A stretch of DNA of 64,000 nt, taken from the NCBI GenBank assembly GCA_031763025.1, contig JASSKH010000030.1, forward strand, positions 1,805,197 to 1,869,196. The letters are read 5' to 3'. Positions 50,901-61,230 of the stretch are shown piece by piece (within the stretch, counting starts at the first letter, position 1; the number at the start of each line of letters is the position of its first letter). The translations under genes and the position numbers were made by a program. This DNA is from Macrocystis pyrifera (taxonomy: Eukaryota > Sar > Phaeophyceae > Laminariales > Laminariaceae). The notes beneath the pieces were generated by a model. It had not been told where the DNA came from. It worked only from the letters and a program-made list of their open reading frames with translations, and did not search any database.

Positions 50901-52124
50901 GCACTGCAGTCGGTCGGAGTGTACGTGCATACCACTTGTCCCTAAATATAATGGATGTTCTAATGGGATATTAATATACAAACGGTCCTGGAATTGAAGG
51001 GACAGTGGTAGTGGTGCGCAGGTATTACTCGTATTTAACACGGGGACCATAGTAAATAGGACCTGCGCTCTACACAAAAACCTATGTATTTCCCTATTTT
51101 TACTGACAACATTTGGTCCTATTTACTATGGTCCCCCGTAGTGTCAGCTTCTTCTCACGAAGGATGCGGTGCGGGTGCGGTACGGTATGGTACTGTAGGC
51201 AATCTTGCTTGAATAGTCTATTCATAGTCTACTGCTGCTGAGGCATTCCGAAGGTCAAGACAGGGGAAACAGGGAAACGCCGCACTGCTGCCACGGCATC
51301 TGCGGTTGTATTGTAGCCTGCGGTGAGCAATGAGAACCCCAAACAGTAGTACCTACGCAAGGGTGTTGCATATATATGCGCAGTATATAAACGTAGAATA
51401 CCGAGCTACTACTACTGCTGCTGATACAGCACAGTTGGTCCGGTAAATTACCAACTGCACCTGCCTATCGACTATGCAACCCAGATCTCATCGTGGCCGA
51501 CTCCCGGCAGTCAAGACGGGCACGGGTACATACACAAGCAACCGCTGTCTACAGCAGCAGTACCACGGACAATCACAGCTGCAAGGGAACACAGGAAAAT
51601 GCTATTATCACAATATCAGTCGAACTCACAGCTGACGTATTTTTTTTTTATAAATTTTGAAATACGTCAGCTGTGAGTTCGACTGATTAAATAGTTGATA
51701 CTCAACTTTGAAAGCTGCGTAATACGCCTCGTCTATTTCAAAATTTATAAAATATGATGCTATTAATAAACAAGCATTAAATATACACCTGGAACTGATA
51801 GAAGCATGGGAGCAGTACGAGGTTCCGCCGCATATTCGAAAAAAGACAGCAACAAGCGAAGCCGCGCAGGCTCAAACGAACCAAACGGACGAAGCTTCTT
51901 ATTATGCGCAAACAGCAGACTTCTCATGCAAGCAATGAATGCAGCACTTGCCATCCCCCACACAGAGCGCTGGAAACCTCGCACGCCCTTAGCCCTTCGT
52001 CTTACCTGTCTGCGATCACCGCCATACCCTCCGAAGGAGCGACAACCGTGAGCGCCTCGGTCTTGGTGATGATGGCCACGGTGAGCATGCTCACCATAGC
52101 AGCGGTGATTCCTGATCGAGCCAT
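47769..52124 (-). CDS. Gene 2: secreted protein with two Kre9/Knh-like modules (whole-gene model)
   Basis: Minus-strand exons, in order of transcription: 52124-52006, 50259-50166, 49317-49021, 48592-48454, 47926-47769. Together 807 nt, 268 residues plus TAA, with all four junctions phase-consistent. Seen: signal peptide, then two repeats that each start like LTVVAPSEGMAV...PYTVEW and end like YRVRISEVG...CSSEFYL. Repeat 1 spans about residues 25-155 and repeat 2 about 160-260. Family knowledge: this resembles the fungal Kre9/KNH Ser-Thr-rich GPI-anchored membrane family, an Ig-like beta-sandwich linked to cell-wall glucan assembly. Inferred: a wall or matrix protein. No GPI signal is visible at the C-terminus (ends FWVEHNHA). 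Confidence 0.75.
48454..48592 (-). CDS. Gene 2 exon 4
   Basis: Acceptor CTCACTCAG|TTCGAC, donor CAGCC|GTGAGT, phase 0 to 1. Reads FDYDNGFGDRTGRFMIDLYM, then a Gly/Cys-rich loop ending TTGCRDS. Continues the second module. Confidence 0.75.
49021..49317 (-). CDS. Gene 2 exon 3: end of module 1, start of module 2
   Basis: Acceptor CCCCAACAG|GATGAA, donor GTCGAG|GTGAAG, 99 codons, phase 0 at both ends. Starts DEDCGFYIADLSGEGEDACP, includes GDGYRVRISEVGTENSRCSS at the end of module 1, and a second YTVE strand at the end of the exon. Confidence 0.8.
49735..49998. repeat. Dispersed repeat, second copy
   Basis: Same ordered blocks as 6490-6785. Lies in intron 2 of gene 2. Confidence 0.65.
49860..49893. 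repeat. (GGGTCA)n telomere-variant-like run
   Basis: GGGTCAGGGTCAGGGTCAGG ending in one GGTTAG. Embedded in a block (49735-49985) that matches 6490-6785, so it belongs to a dispersed repeat. Confidence 0.6.
50166..50259 (-). CDS. Gene 2 exon 2
   Basis: Acceptor TTGATCAG|GCCGTA completes the Arg codon of exon 1. Reads PYTVEWTGADPDSLYEVDLH, then YCGSYSFCFDG, with donor GGG|GTAAGT. 'YTVEW' is the hallmark strand of the Kre9/Knh-like fold. Two Cys probably pair locally. Confidence 0.75.
50333..50432. mobile_element. MITE family 1, one end truncated
   Basis: Lacks the first terminal bases (starts CGACCATAGTAAACAGGACC) but has the usual core and the TTTACTATGGCCCCCCGTA end. Intron 1 of gene 2. 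Confidence 0.6.
50604..50709. mobile_element. MITE family 1
   Basis: TTACGGGAGACCATAGTTAA to TTTACTATGGTCCCCCGTAA, TA flanks. Intron 1 of gene 2. Confidence 0.75.
51036..51141. mobile_element. MITE family 1, diverged
   Basis: AACACGGGGACCATAGTAAA to ATTTACTATGGTCCCCCGTA. Intron 1 of gene 2, the third copy there. Confidence 0.65.
51648..51757. mobile_element. MITE family 3 (ATTTTATAAATTTTGAAATA ends)
   Basis: Opposed 20-bp ends: TTATAAATTTTGAAATACGT near 51649 and TCTATTTCAAAATTTATAAA near 51735. The interior GACTGATTAAATAGTTGATA matches the reverse complement of 3563-3656. An extra inverted copy of one end is attached at 51617-51642, making a 26-bp perfect hairpin. Confidence 0.55.
52006..52124 (-). 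CDS. Gene 2 exon 1: signal peptide
   Basis: Begins MARSGITAAMVSMLTVAIIT, then KTEALTVVAPSEGMAVIAD, ending at GACAG|GTAAGA in phase 2. A hydrophobic leader with an Ala-rich cleavage region near Glu-Ala-Leu is clear. A CAG tract (52168-52220 on the plus strand reads CTG) lies 40-100 bases upstream, in the presumed 5' UTR. Confidence 0.75.
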
Positions 52125-52165
52125 GTTCTTGCTTGCGTGGAATGAGGTAGGAGATTTAGGTGTTG

Positions 52166-52182
52166 ACCGTTGCTGCTGCTGC

Positions 52183-52220
<38 letters not shown>

Positions 52221-52262
52221 ACTGGTGATGGTGGTGGTGGTGGTGGTGATGGTGGTGGTGGT
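52166..52262. repeat. (CTG)n then (GGT)n upstream of gene 2
   Basis: A CTG run (CAG in the sense of gene 2) about 45-95 bases before the gene 2 ATG, followed by a GGT/GGTGAT run. Probably in the 5' UTR or promoter. Confidence 0.85.
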
Positions 52263-52995
52263 GCTTCTGGTGGTGCTACTGCTGAAGCTGACTTGCTTGC
52301 TTTACTTACTTTACTTGCTTGGTGTACCCGTGTGCTTTCGGAAAAAAGACTGGGCGCAGCAGTGGGTGGCTTTGCTTTTGGCTTGGGCTTGCTGGCTTTG
52401 TGGTGGTGTTGGAGACAGAGAGGAAGGAGACTTTGAGAGTTGTGAGAGTGTGTGCGCGAGGTGTTGGTGTGCTGAGTTGGCGGAGAGCCGAGAGGCGGGC
52501 CGGGCTGGGGGAGCAAGTTCCTGCAAGAAGAAGAAGAGAGGATGGATTCAGAGACCCTCTAAAACCGTTTGAACTCGTTTTAAAAACGAAAAACGAAACT
52601 GCTGTGGAAATAAAATGAAACGGTTCCAGTTTCCCCGTTTCTTCTGCTGTCGTCGTCGGACCCTGAATTCAACTGTCAAGTAAAAATAAAAAATGAGTCA
52701 AAGGTTCCGAGTCGAGTTTTCATTGCGCCGCGTAAACATGATATCTATCGTCATCTTTCTCATGCATGTACAAGCAGCACAGCAGCAGTAGCACACAGCA
52801 CCAGCTATTCAGTAGCAACAGCAGCAGCAGCAGCAGCAGCTAGGGAGGTAGAGCGCGTACCCCAGATCACAGGCCTAAAATTGTGGTCGCACTCGCATCT
52901 CATATATGTCCTCGATGTGCGGCTGGCTGATGTTTCAAAGTTTTACTTGTAGTAAGTACTTGTTGTCATATATATTCATTATTATGTATGTACCA

Positions 52996-53160
52996 GGCAT
53001 GGTATTGCGTAGGCTATTAATTCATTACGGTGTGTTATCTCTGTGTCGTAGTCTGTGACCACAGAGCTCGTATCTTTCTAGGGTGAAGAATCAGCACGGA
53101 CACTGGGCTTGCTGGATGTCGACGAGTAGAAGAACGGTTTAATGTGAAGAACACACACAC
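52996..53160. repeat. Dispersed repeat, second copy
   Basis: GGCATGGTATTGCGTAGGCT to CGGTTTAATGTGAAGAACAC. Differs from the copy at 5661 by a short deletion near TTTCTAGG and a few substitutions. Confidence 0.5.
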
Positions 53161-54392
53161 ACCCACACACACCACCTGTACATCTCTACGATGCACTCCA
53201 TGTACTACGTGTTGCACGTGAGACTAAAAGTAAATACTCGTAACTCGTGCGTAGCAACTGCTGTGCTGTGCTGTGTATGTGTACAGCAGCAAGTATACGA
53301 GTGAGCGCGCCAACCGCCAACCAGAAACAAACACGTCATCTAAAATAGCAAGGGAGGCTTGTTGTGAAACGTTATATATTTGTGTGACACCAAACCTTTA
53401 GCGACATACGGCCGATAGTATACCTGATCCGCTGATCATGCGGATGGTAATCTCTTCTCCGTATTGGAGGCGGTCAGATCGATATACAACGTTCGTTATG
53501 GAAACCTGTGGAAACCGATCTTGAATTATTGTTGTTCTTTCAGATCTGATCTATAGAAAAAGATCGGGAGTTGGGATTTTTGCTCAGACTTTGACGCTTG
53601 TTTTGGTCGAATCCTGCCCCATTGTAGAATGAGTTCCTTGCTCATGCATAGCAATGAGTACCTATACGGTGCATTGGAAACCTCTGGAAGAAAAAGCTCG
53701 CGCGGGACAGCAGTTCCTCTTTCAACATACTTTCCGATTTTGAGCTCTCCGCGAGGAAAATTGAAAATTGCTTTTAAACGACGGGTAGGAAGGGGAAGAT
53801 CTAGAAATCAAAAGATCGGTTTTACGATAACGCGCGGTTAGCGCAGGGTCGCACGACGCTAACTATTACAATGAGGATCATTGAAATTATAAACAAAGGA
53901 GATATACGTACTCGCTCTGCTTGCAGAAATAAAACCCTCGAGTAATTTCATGTCGAACTTTGTCCAAAATCGAATAATTTGTTGGATCATGAACTTTCTT
54001 AATAATGTTTACAACTACCAGTATAATACACGCCACTGGGGAGGAGAAAACTATTTCCGCGTCGAGCATCCCGGGGTGGTGGTGGCGGCGCGGCAGAGGC
54101 CGGAGACGTTGGAGAGGGTGATGAGGTACGATGAGGAGGCCTACAAAAAAGGCTTGGGCCTGTGTCTATTGCAGCAAGCTTGCTCTCATATAGTCTGTTG
54201 ATGGCCAGGACGAGATTAACAATTTTGTTTTTTAGGTTTTTGTTCTGCCGTTTCTTGGCCCCCGCAAAAGGGGCAAAATAGGGCCATTTTCGGGCACAGA
54301 CGGATTGGTTTTCCGCCGTTCGCTGACTCACCTGGTTGGTGTAATAATGCGCGAGCAGAAAAAAACACGTCGAAAACGTCGGAAACGGTTAA

Positions 54393-54504
54393 CCCCTATC
54401 GGACTGCAGTCAGTCCAGTTTTGGGTATACAAACCACTCAAGGTATGAGATACTGCTGCTGTAGCTTGTCCCCACAAAACGGGGCTGACTGCGGTTCCAA
54501 GAGA
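54393..54504. mobile_element. piggyBac-like hairpin MITE flanked by TTAA
   Basis: Bounded by TTAA (54389-54392 and 54505-54508). Starts CCCCTATCGGACTGCAGTCA and ends GGGGCTGACTGCGGTTCCAA. Carries an insertion with CTGCTGCTG relative to shorter copies. Confidence 0.65.
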
Positions 54505-54734
54505 TTAACGGGCTGTATATCTGTATATACACATAAAACTGACAACGCTTATGGCACACATACGGCACAGAAGAAGAGTAGATACTACTACAGTACAGTA
54601 GCTCGACTTGTGCAGGCAGTGTCGCAGCGCTCGCTGCTGAGTGAGCCTTTCTTACACGTGAACGTCCCCCAATAGGTGAAGAGCCTGTGGTGTTCTTTAA
54701 TCTTCCGTCAAATTCGTGGGCCTATGCGAAGGTG

Positions 54735-55060
54735 CTAGCTAAAAGGGGTAGTAAAATATCGATTTATTTTCCAGGCCAGGGTAATCCTTATAACCCCCCC
54801 CCTCCCCTCTGATCGGCGGGATCTTTGGCGTCGGTATACCGTATACGGCCGTACCGTACGCTGCCCTACACCCGCTTCGTTTCAATGCCTTGGCAACCAG
54901 GGAGATGTGTCTTTAGGGACCGCACGCGCAAGCAAGCGTTTCTATAAAAAAAAAAAGACGTTCGAAGTGAGATTCGAACCCGTGCGTCCTGCCGACGACG
55001 CCAAATAAATGTGAACGTGTTACCTGCTGAGCTATAGGGGTAAAAATATCGATCGTTTAA
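54735..55060 (-). mobile_element. tRNA-derived SINE copy (reverse)
   Basis: Minus strand has TATAGCTCAGCAGGTAACAC, CACGGGTTCGAATCTCACTT and GCTTGCTTGCGCGTGCGGTC. The tail ends at CGGCGGGATCTTTGGCGTCG and a C-run. Confidence 0.55.
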
Positions 55061-55194
55061 TCATTGTAACACCTATCCTGTAACTTCGCTGGCAGGTTTT
55101 TTACTTTGTCTGCTGCGTATTTCTATTTTTTTGCACCACACAGCGCGTACACAGCCTACACAGATCGCCCCCGGTGCCGACGCTCAGAATTCTA

Positions 55195-55299
55195 TTACGG
55201 GGGATCATAGTAAATAGGACCTACGGTACACACAAGAACCTACATATTTCCCCATTTTTACTCACAATATTTGGTCCTATTTACTATGGTCCCCCGTAA
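55195..55299. mobile_element. MITE family 1
   Basis: TTACGGGGGATCATAGTAAA to TTTACTATGGTCCCCCGTAA, 105 bp, TA flanks. Intergenic. Confidence 0.75.
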
Positions 55300-56474
55300 T
55301 AGTTTTTTAGTTGTCGGATAACTCAGAAGAAGTGTGGTCATAAATTCATCCTCGATTCTCGGTCTTCGAAAAGTGCATACTGCTGCCCTCTCCTTTAAGA
55401 TTCCCACTTCAGGGGTCTCAACTTCGTCAGAAGAAAGGCTCACTCCCTAAAACATACCCTTATTCCCTTATTCCCTTGCAGGTTTACTTACCCTCACACA
55501 GCCGAGAAAAAATACGTGTACACCCTGTTTAGTACAGGTACGTACGTAGCGGTTTTACCTTGTATGTACCAGCTGATGTGTACTGTATAATGCTCATGCG
55601 CACACGCTTAGTGCTTATACATCGCTACATGAATCGCCGCCGATTCGTTCGATTCAATCGCCGCGCGATTCAAGCGACGTCGAGCTCGGAGACGAACGGA
55701 ATAGAAGAGGCGACTGTTATTTCGCCGATTGATTGATTCATTTTTCACCGGCTACGTCTATACCAGGTACTGGGTAGTATGCATTTATATGCTGGCCGCC
55801 CCGCTACAGCCGAGGCGCGCGCGGGGGGGGTGCACTGATGGGGGGAGTGGGGCTCGTTCTCGATTCCGCATGAAATACATAATCGAGCCGATTTATCGAA
55901 CGAAAAACAACTCATCATCGACCTCTCGCGGAAATCAGTTCAAAGCTAACCCACGTGTTGTTTGTTGTTGTTATTGCTGTTTGTTGTTGCTATGTACCCG
56001 ATTCACTGGTCTCATTGTCCAGGGATACAAAGTGTCCCGCAACCTTGATCAGTGTCCATGCATCTCTTTATACTCGTCGCAATATGCGTACACAAACACT
56101 ATATAACTACACAGACAAGTTGGGGTTTCGGCGCTGAGCGTTCTTACCGTGCAAATTTCAACGCACAATTGTAACGTGCGCATAAGAGTAGTATCTATTG
56201 ATAATACGTACATTGCTCGCTTTTGCTTGCTTGCGACACTGCTGCTGCTGTTTGCTGCGTTCAACTGCCACACTGCTGTATACAATCACGTGCAAAAATA
56301 CGATATAGAAGAGTTGTATCATACGCACAGCAGTCATGCACAGGCTCGATGACATTGGTTGGGAGATGGTACAGCAGTATGAAGTTTTTTGGCTCGATTC
56401 TTGCAAAGAAGAAACGTTTTTGCCTGGTACCTGGTACACATGAGAAAAACACGTTTGAACATAGTAGTGTGATG

Positions 56475-56567
56475 CTTTTAGAACTGCAGTCTCATTTTGT
56501 GGACAAACCGTTCTAATTTCAAGTAGTTTGTCCCCAAAACGGGACTGTGCGGTCCGTAAAGGGTTGA
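56475..56567. mobile_element. Hairpin MITE of the CTGCAGTCC family
   Basis: TTTTAGAACTGCAGTCTCAT and CCCCAAAACGGGACTGTGCG around ACAAACCGTTCTAATTTCAA. The right side ends GTAAAGGGTTGA. Confidence 0.5.
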
Positions 56568-56589
56568 TAATATTAATATTAACAGTGTG

Positions 56590-57110
56590 GATACTGAAAT
56601 GAGCTTGGGACTCTGAAATGAATGCAAATATTATGTTGATTGAAACTATATTGCATAGGTTACCGAACCTAGTGTATAGGATACTGAAATTAGTGTAGGT
56701 TACTATTAATACCATTAATGTAACATGGAGAAATTAGTGTAATATAGTGAAGCTAGTGTAGGATATAGTGAAATTAGTGCAGGATACGATAATTAGTGCA
56801 GGATACTGAAATTAGTGCGGGATACTGAAATTAGTGTAGGGTACTGAAACTAGTGTAGGGTATACTGAAATTAGTGCAGGGTACTGAAATTAGTGCAGGG
56901 CACTGAAATTAGTGTAGGGTACTGAAATTAGTGTAAGATACTGAAATTAGTGCAGGGTACTGAAATTAGTGTAGGGTATACTGAATTTAGTGTAGGATAC
57001 TGAAATTTGTTGCAGGGTCCTGAACATACACGGTGTAGGATACTGAAACTAGTTGTAGGGTACTGAAGCATATATAGATATGTAGGATACTGAAAGTAGT
57101 AGTGTATATC
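56590..57110. repeat. Minisatellite of ATACTGAAATTAGTGTAGG units
   Basis: More than 15 imperfect units of 17-20 bases, AT-rich, unlike the surrounding sequence. No coding potential. Confidence 0.85.
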
Positions 57111-58474
57111 GTATACCTATTGATAGTAGGACACACTTCAGTCGCGTTGAGTTTGTTTCGGTCTGTCTCACTAGTCCCATATCAACATATCAACATATCA
57201 TGCGTACCATATCATCACAGTCCATGACAGACGACGGAAATTAATGCAAAGGACCGTTTGGACTTAAAATTTGTACCCCGACAGCCGTTATATTCCCGTC
57301 AGAACATACGTACGTAGCAGTCCAGAGTGCTATAACCAAAAGATACGATCCTACGGTAGATAGATAAGATCCGAGATAACGACCATATCCAAATCCTGAT
57401 ACGACGGTTGGCGCGCGATTACATATCTCACATATATACCACGGATACTTCCTTCGCTGCATCTCTCTCCAGGATGAAGAATAAGTACGGACGTACAGCA
57501 GTAGGGAGGGACACTCGGCGTGTCACCGGTTTTCGTTTAAATGCAGACCACGCAGAGCAGGCCTCCTGATTGCAGCCTGCCTAAAATAAGCTTCTACAGT
57601 GTCGAGCGGGAACTGACCGCGAAGTTCAGGTGGGACAGACGCATCGACCTTGTGGCGGTACGCTCGTGTCAAAGACAGGGTTAAAGTGAGAATCTCGCCG
57701 ACGAAAATCTACCCCTCCCCCCCCCCCTCCCCCCTCCCCCCCTAGCTAGTAACGTAGAAACCCACCACCGAATGCCGTGATTCCTGATAAACTAATAAAA
57801 AAAAAAAAAAATCAGAATGTGTCGTGAATCGGTGCCTTAGCTAGATTAAAGTTGTCTCATCTATCGGTTTCGGTGAAGCCGATTTATCGCGCAAATGAAA
57901 AAAATAAAATAAATTGTCTCGCCAGCATTTCGAGTGAAATCTCAAGAGAATGGAGCGTGTGTGCCAATCACTTCCCCCTCCCCGGCTGGTAAGGGGACAA
58001 TGCAGTCGACAAAAAAAGAGTGATTAACAAATCACAGAAAAATCGTTTCGATGTTGATTGAATCATGCGATTGAAGTGGATGAAAACCGGCTGCAATCAC
58101 AGATTTAGTAAATTGTGCATTGTCTTTTGTCACATGTAGGTTTTATTTTTATCGTGATTTCCGTTGTTTTTTTTCTTCTTTCTGGAGGTGTTCAAGAGTA
58201 ATCAACGTTGAAGCTCATGCTACACGCATTTTCGGAGGGCAAAATTAACAATAATAACGATAGCAACAATAAGAGTATATTTATAAAAATAACATAAATA
58301 ATAATCAATAATAGTGCAAGGCGACTTTGGGGTATGGATATCGCGCATATTGTAGCTGAGGCAACCGTTCTGTGATTTTGTGACGACCACCACTCCTGTC
58401 TGACCGCGACATCTATCGAGACACTATTGATAGCTCTTTTTCTCATGGAAGCTCTTTCGCTGTGCATCTCCCTC

Positions 58475-58497
58475 TCTCTCTCCCCCCCCCCCCCCCC

Positions 58498-58562
<65 letters not shown>

Positions 58563-58572
58563 CTCTCTTCCA
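58475..58572. repeat. Poly(C) followed by (CT)n
   Basis: About 25 C then about 60 bases of CT. A (CAG)n run follows at 58671-58702. Confidence 0.85.
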
Positions 58573-58667
58573 GGGACATTCTACTTTCCTGTCTCCTCTT
58601 GGTCAAGCCCCTAATCTCGCTAAACGTCGCACAAACGCGGCACGCCGACCCGCAATGCCTTAGTGAC

Positions 58668-58710
<43 letters not shown>

Positions 58711-58924
58711 CACTGGGCAGAGCCCTGATACCATAGACAAGTAGCACGCAAGGTAACAGCATCCCTCCGGAAGAGTCTCGAAGCTGAGCTTCTCTACACA
58801 TCAGTGTAGGGGACGGTTGCAATCTGCCGACCGGTCTTCAATGAAGATATCTCGTCGAGAGCACTTCCACAAAAAAAAAAAAAAAAAACACTTTCGTTGG
58901 GTGTGCCCCCCCCCCCCCCCCCCC

Positions 58925-59065
58925 GCCCCGAGCAATGTTTGCCTGGTCGGTGAAAACCCGACATGCTCCGTCCCGGCATTGTAGGGATGCGAGGGTCTAT
59001 GGTCATACGACTACGGCCATGCATGAGATCGAGTACATCTCTCCTATCGAGTACACCCCCCCCCG
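58925..59065 (+). mobile_element. 3' fragment of the structured retroelement
   Basis: GTTTGCCTGGTCGGTGAAAA, CGACATGCTCCGTCCCGGCA, GGTCATACGACTACGGCCAT, then two successive ATCGAGTACA ends and a C-run. Confidence 0.65.
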
Positions 59066-59259
59066 CCCTGCTCTGAAGAAATCGACAAGGAAGTTCGTCC
59101 CAGAGGAGGGGTGTTATACTATCACTATGGGCGTAAATATTAGGAACGCTTGGTGTTGATATTAATGTGTAAACGTTCCTTATATATCCGTCCAGAGTAG
59201 TACATGTTGTACGGTATACCAGGTAAGTTTCCAGTTAACCCTCCCCCCATCGAATCTCT

Positions 59260-59440
59260 CTCGGCGAATCAGGAAGGGGATGAGAGTAGCAAACGTTTCT
59301 ATGTGATATATGGCAACAACGTAATCAGCGCCTAACTGTTGGAGGTGTCTCTATTTGGAGTACAAACGGTGCTCCGTCTCGAAAGGGATGCGTGGTCAAT
59401 GGTCAAATGACTAAGGCAAGCAACAAAATGAGTATGCCGT
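59260..59440 (+). mobile_element. LINE 3' fragment, first of a head-to-tail array
   Basis: Contains the non-coding LINE 3' terminus (TTGGAGGTGTCTCTATTTGG, then GCTCCGTCTCGAAAGGGATG) ending at ATGAGTATGCCG. It is followed directly by the next truncated copy. Confidence 0.7.
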
Positions 59441-59449
59441 CCCGCCCTT

Positions 59450-60035
59450 GCGGCTAGCGCCAAGAAACAAGGTGTAGTCGGAAAAACACTTACGAGATAT
59501 ACGGGGGATTGAGGGAAGGAACAGGAAATGAAAACGTATTTGCACGGCCCAATGGACTTCGCAAAAATGTTGAAACTGCGATTTCGTGTAGGTGACCTGG
59601 ACCTGCCAGAAAGAAGAAAGAGGTATACCAGTAGCCGGGAGGAGGGGGAGGTGGATGCACAGATGTGCCCGTGTGGTGAAGCATTAGAGAGTAGAACTCG
59701 CATAGTAGGAGAATGTGAAATGTACAAGGAGGAACGGGATGTGTTAGAAGAGGAGATGAGGAAAATAGACGGGTGTGACATGGAGGAGTTTGATAGACTG
59801 AATAGCAGCGAGAAGACGATCGCTATCCTAGGAGATAGATGGTGGCCACGGGCGGCCAGACATGAAGGGGGAAATATTAGCAAAACGTTTTTATGTAATA
59901 TATAGAGACGACGTAGTGATCGCTCAATTCTTGGAGGTGTCTCTGTTTGGAGTAGGAACGGTGCTGCGTCTCGAAAGGGATGCGTGGTCAAACGTCAAAT
60001 GACTAAGGGCAGGCAACAAATGAGTACGCCCCCTT
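59450..60035 (+). mobile_element. 5'-truncated LINE copy, array member
   Basis: Plus-strand frame from 59528 reads MKTYLHGPMDFAKMLKLRFR, then a Cys-containing segment CPCGEALESRTRIVGECEMY and a charged helix. It ends in the 3' terminus GAGTACGCCCCC. Covers only the extreme C-terminus of the reverse-transcriptase ORF. Confidence 0.75.
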
Positions 60036-60046
60036 CCCCTTCCCGT

Positions 60047-61158
60047 TGCTCCTGATGAATGTGATAGTACCAAAGCTAGAATATGCAGGAAAAGTATCGG
60101 GAGGGAACGCGAAGTTCGTAAAACAGTTGGAAACAGTACAGATGACAGCAACTGAAAAAAAGAATAGAATGCTCAAGTTCGACGAGTAATACATCATGAA
60201 TGGCAGAACTGGGAATGTACCCACTCAAGGCTAATAGAGACGAGGAAATTGAAGTGGCAGTACAAGGAAAGGAACACGGCAAAATAGAGGTTGCCAGCCA
60301 TAGGTGATGGAGCTGTACGGGAGAAGAAACAAAAGGGCGAGCTGGAATAAGATGGGATGACGTAGTCGAGAAAGTATGAAAGGATATAGGGAGAGCCTAG
60401 AAGAGGTAATCTCCGCAGAGAAGTTTGGGAAATACCAGACAGAAGTACAAAAAGGGATGTAAAGAAAGGAACGACTAGCGCTAAGAAACAAGGTGAAAGC
60501 GGAGAAACACTCACGAGATATGCGAGGGGTCAAGCGAAGGAATAGGAATGAAAACGTATTTGCACGGCCCACAGGGCTTCGATGGAAATTTTGAAACTAC
60601 GATTTCGTGTAGGTGACCTGGACCTGCCAGAAAGAAGAAAGAGGTAGACCTGTAGCCGGGAAAAGGGGGAAGGTAGATGCATAGATGTGCCCGTGTGGTG
60701 AAGCAACAGAGAGTAGAACTCGCATAGTAGGAGAATGTGAAATGTACAAGGAGGAACGGGATGTGTTAGAAGAGGAGATGAGGGAAATATACTGGTATGG
60801 CATGGAGGAGTTTGGTACACTAGATAACAGGGAGTCGCTATCCTGGGAGATAGATGGTGGCCACAGGCGGCCAAACAGGAAGGGGATAAGATTATTACGG
60901 GGGTCCATAGTTAACGGGACCAAATTTTGTCAGTAAAAGTAAGATAATACGTAGTTTTTTATGCATACCATAGGTCCTATTAACTATGTACCCCCGGAAT
61001 AGCAAAACGTTTCTATGTAATATATGGAAACAACATAGTGATCGCCCAATGTTGTAGGTGTCTCTGCTAGGAGTAGGAACGGTGCTACGTCTCGCAAGGA
61101 ATGCGTGGTCAATGGTCAAATGACTAAGGCAGGCAACAAGTGAGTACGCCCCCCCCCC
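60047..61158 (+). mobile_element. 5'-truncated LINE copy with a MITE inside, array member
   Basis: Begins GATGAATGTGATAGTACCAA (the MNVIVPKLEYAG region), with many frameshifts and stops, and ends GAGTACG plus C17. A 105-bp MITE sits at 60895-60999, and the LINE sequence resumes cleanly after it. Confidence 0.75.
60895..60999. mobile_element. MITE family 1 inserted in a LINE copy
   Basis: TTACGGGGGTCCATAGTTAA to ATTAACTATGTACCCCCGGA plus A, flanked by TA. The LINE copy at 18040-18065 (reverse) shows the unoccupied site GATAAGATTAGCAAAA, so TA was duplicated on insertion. Confidence 0.85.
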
Positions 61159-61167
61159 CCCCCCCGC

Positions 61168-61228
61168 CCCTACAGTCATATGACTATGGCCATGCACAAT
61201 AATGAGTACACCCCCCCCCCCCCCCCCC
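61168..61228 (+). mobile_element. 3' tail of the structured retroelement between two LINE copies
   Basis: ACAGTCATATGACTATGGCC, AATAATGAGTACA, about 20 C. It sits between the poly(C) of one LINE copy and the start of the next, so C-runs bound it on both sides. Confidence 0.55.
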
Positions 61229-61230
61229 CG

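Larger units (their letters stand above)
52263..59259. other. Intergenic region, no gene seen
   Basis: Holds the dispersed repeat at 52996, a TTAA-flanked MITE, a SINE, one family 1 MITE, the 56590-57110 minisatellite and a C/CT tract. The remaining sequence has only short frames without motifs. Confidence 0.55.
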
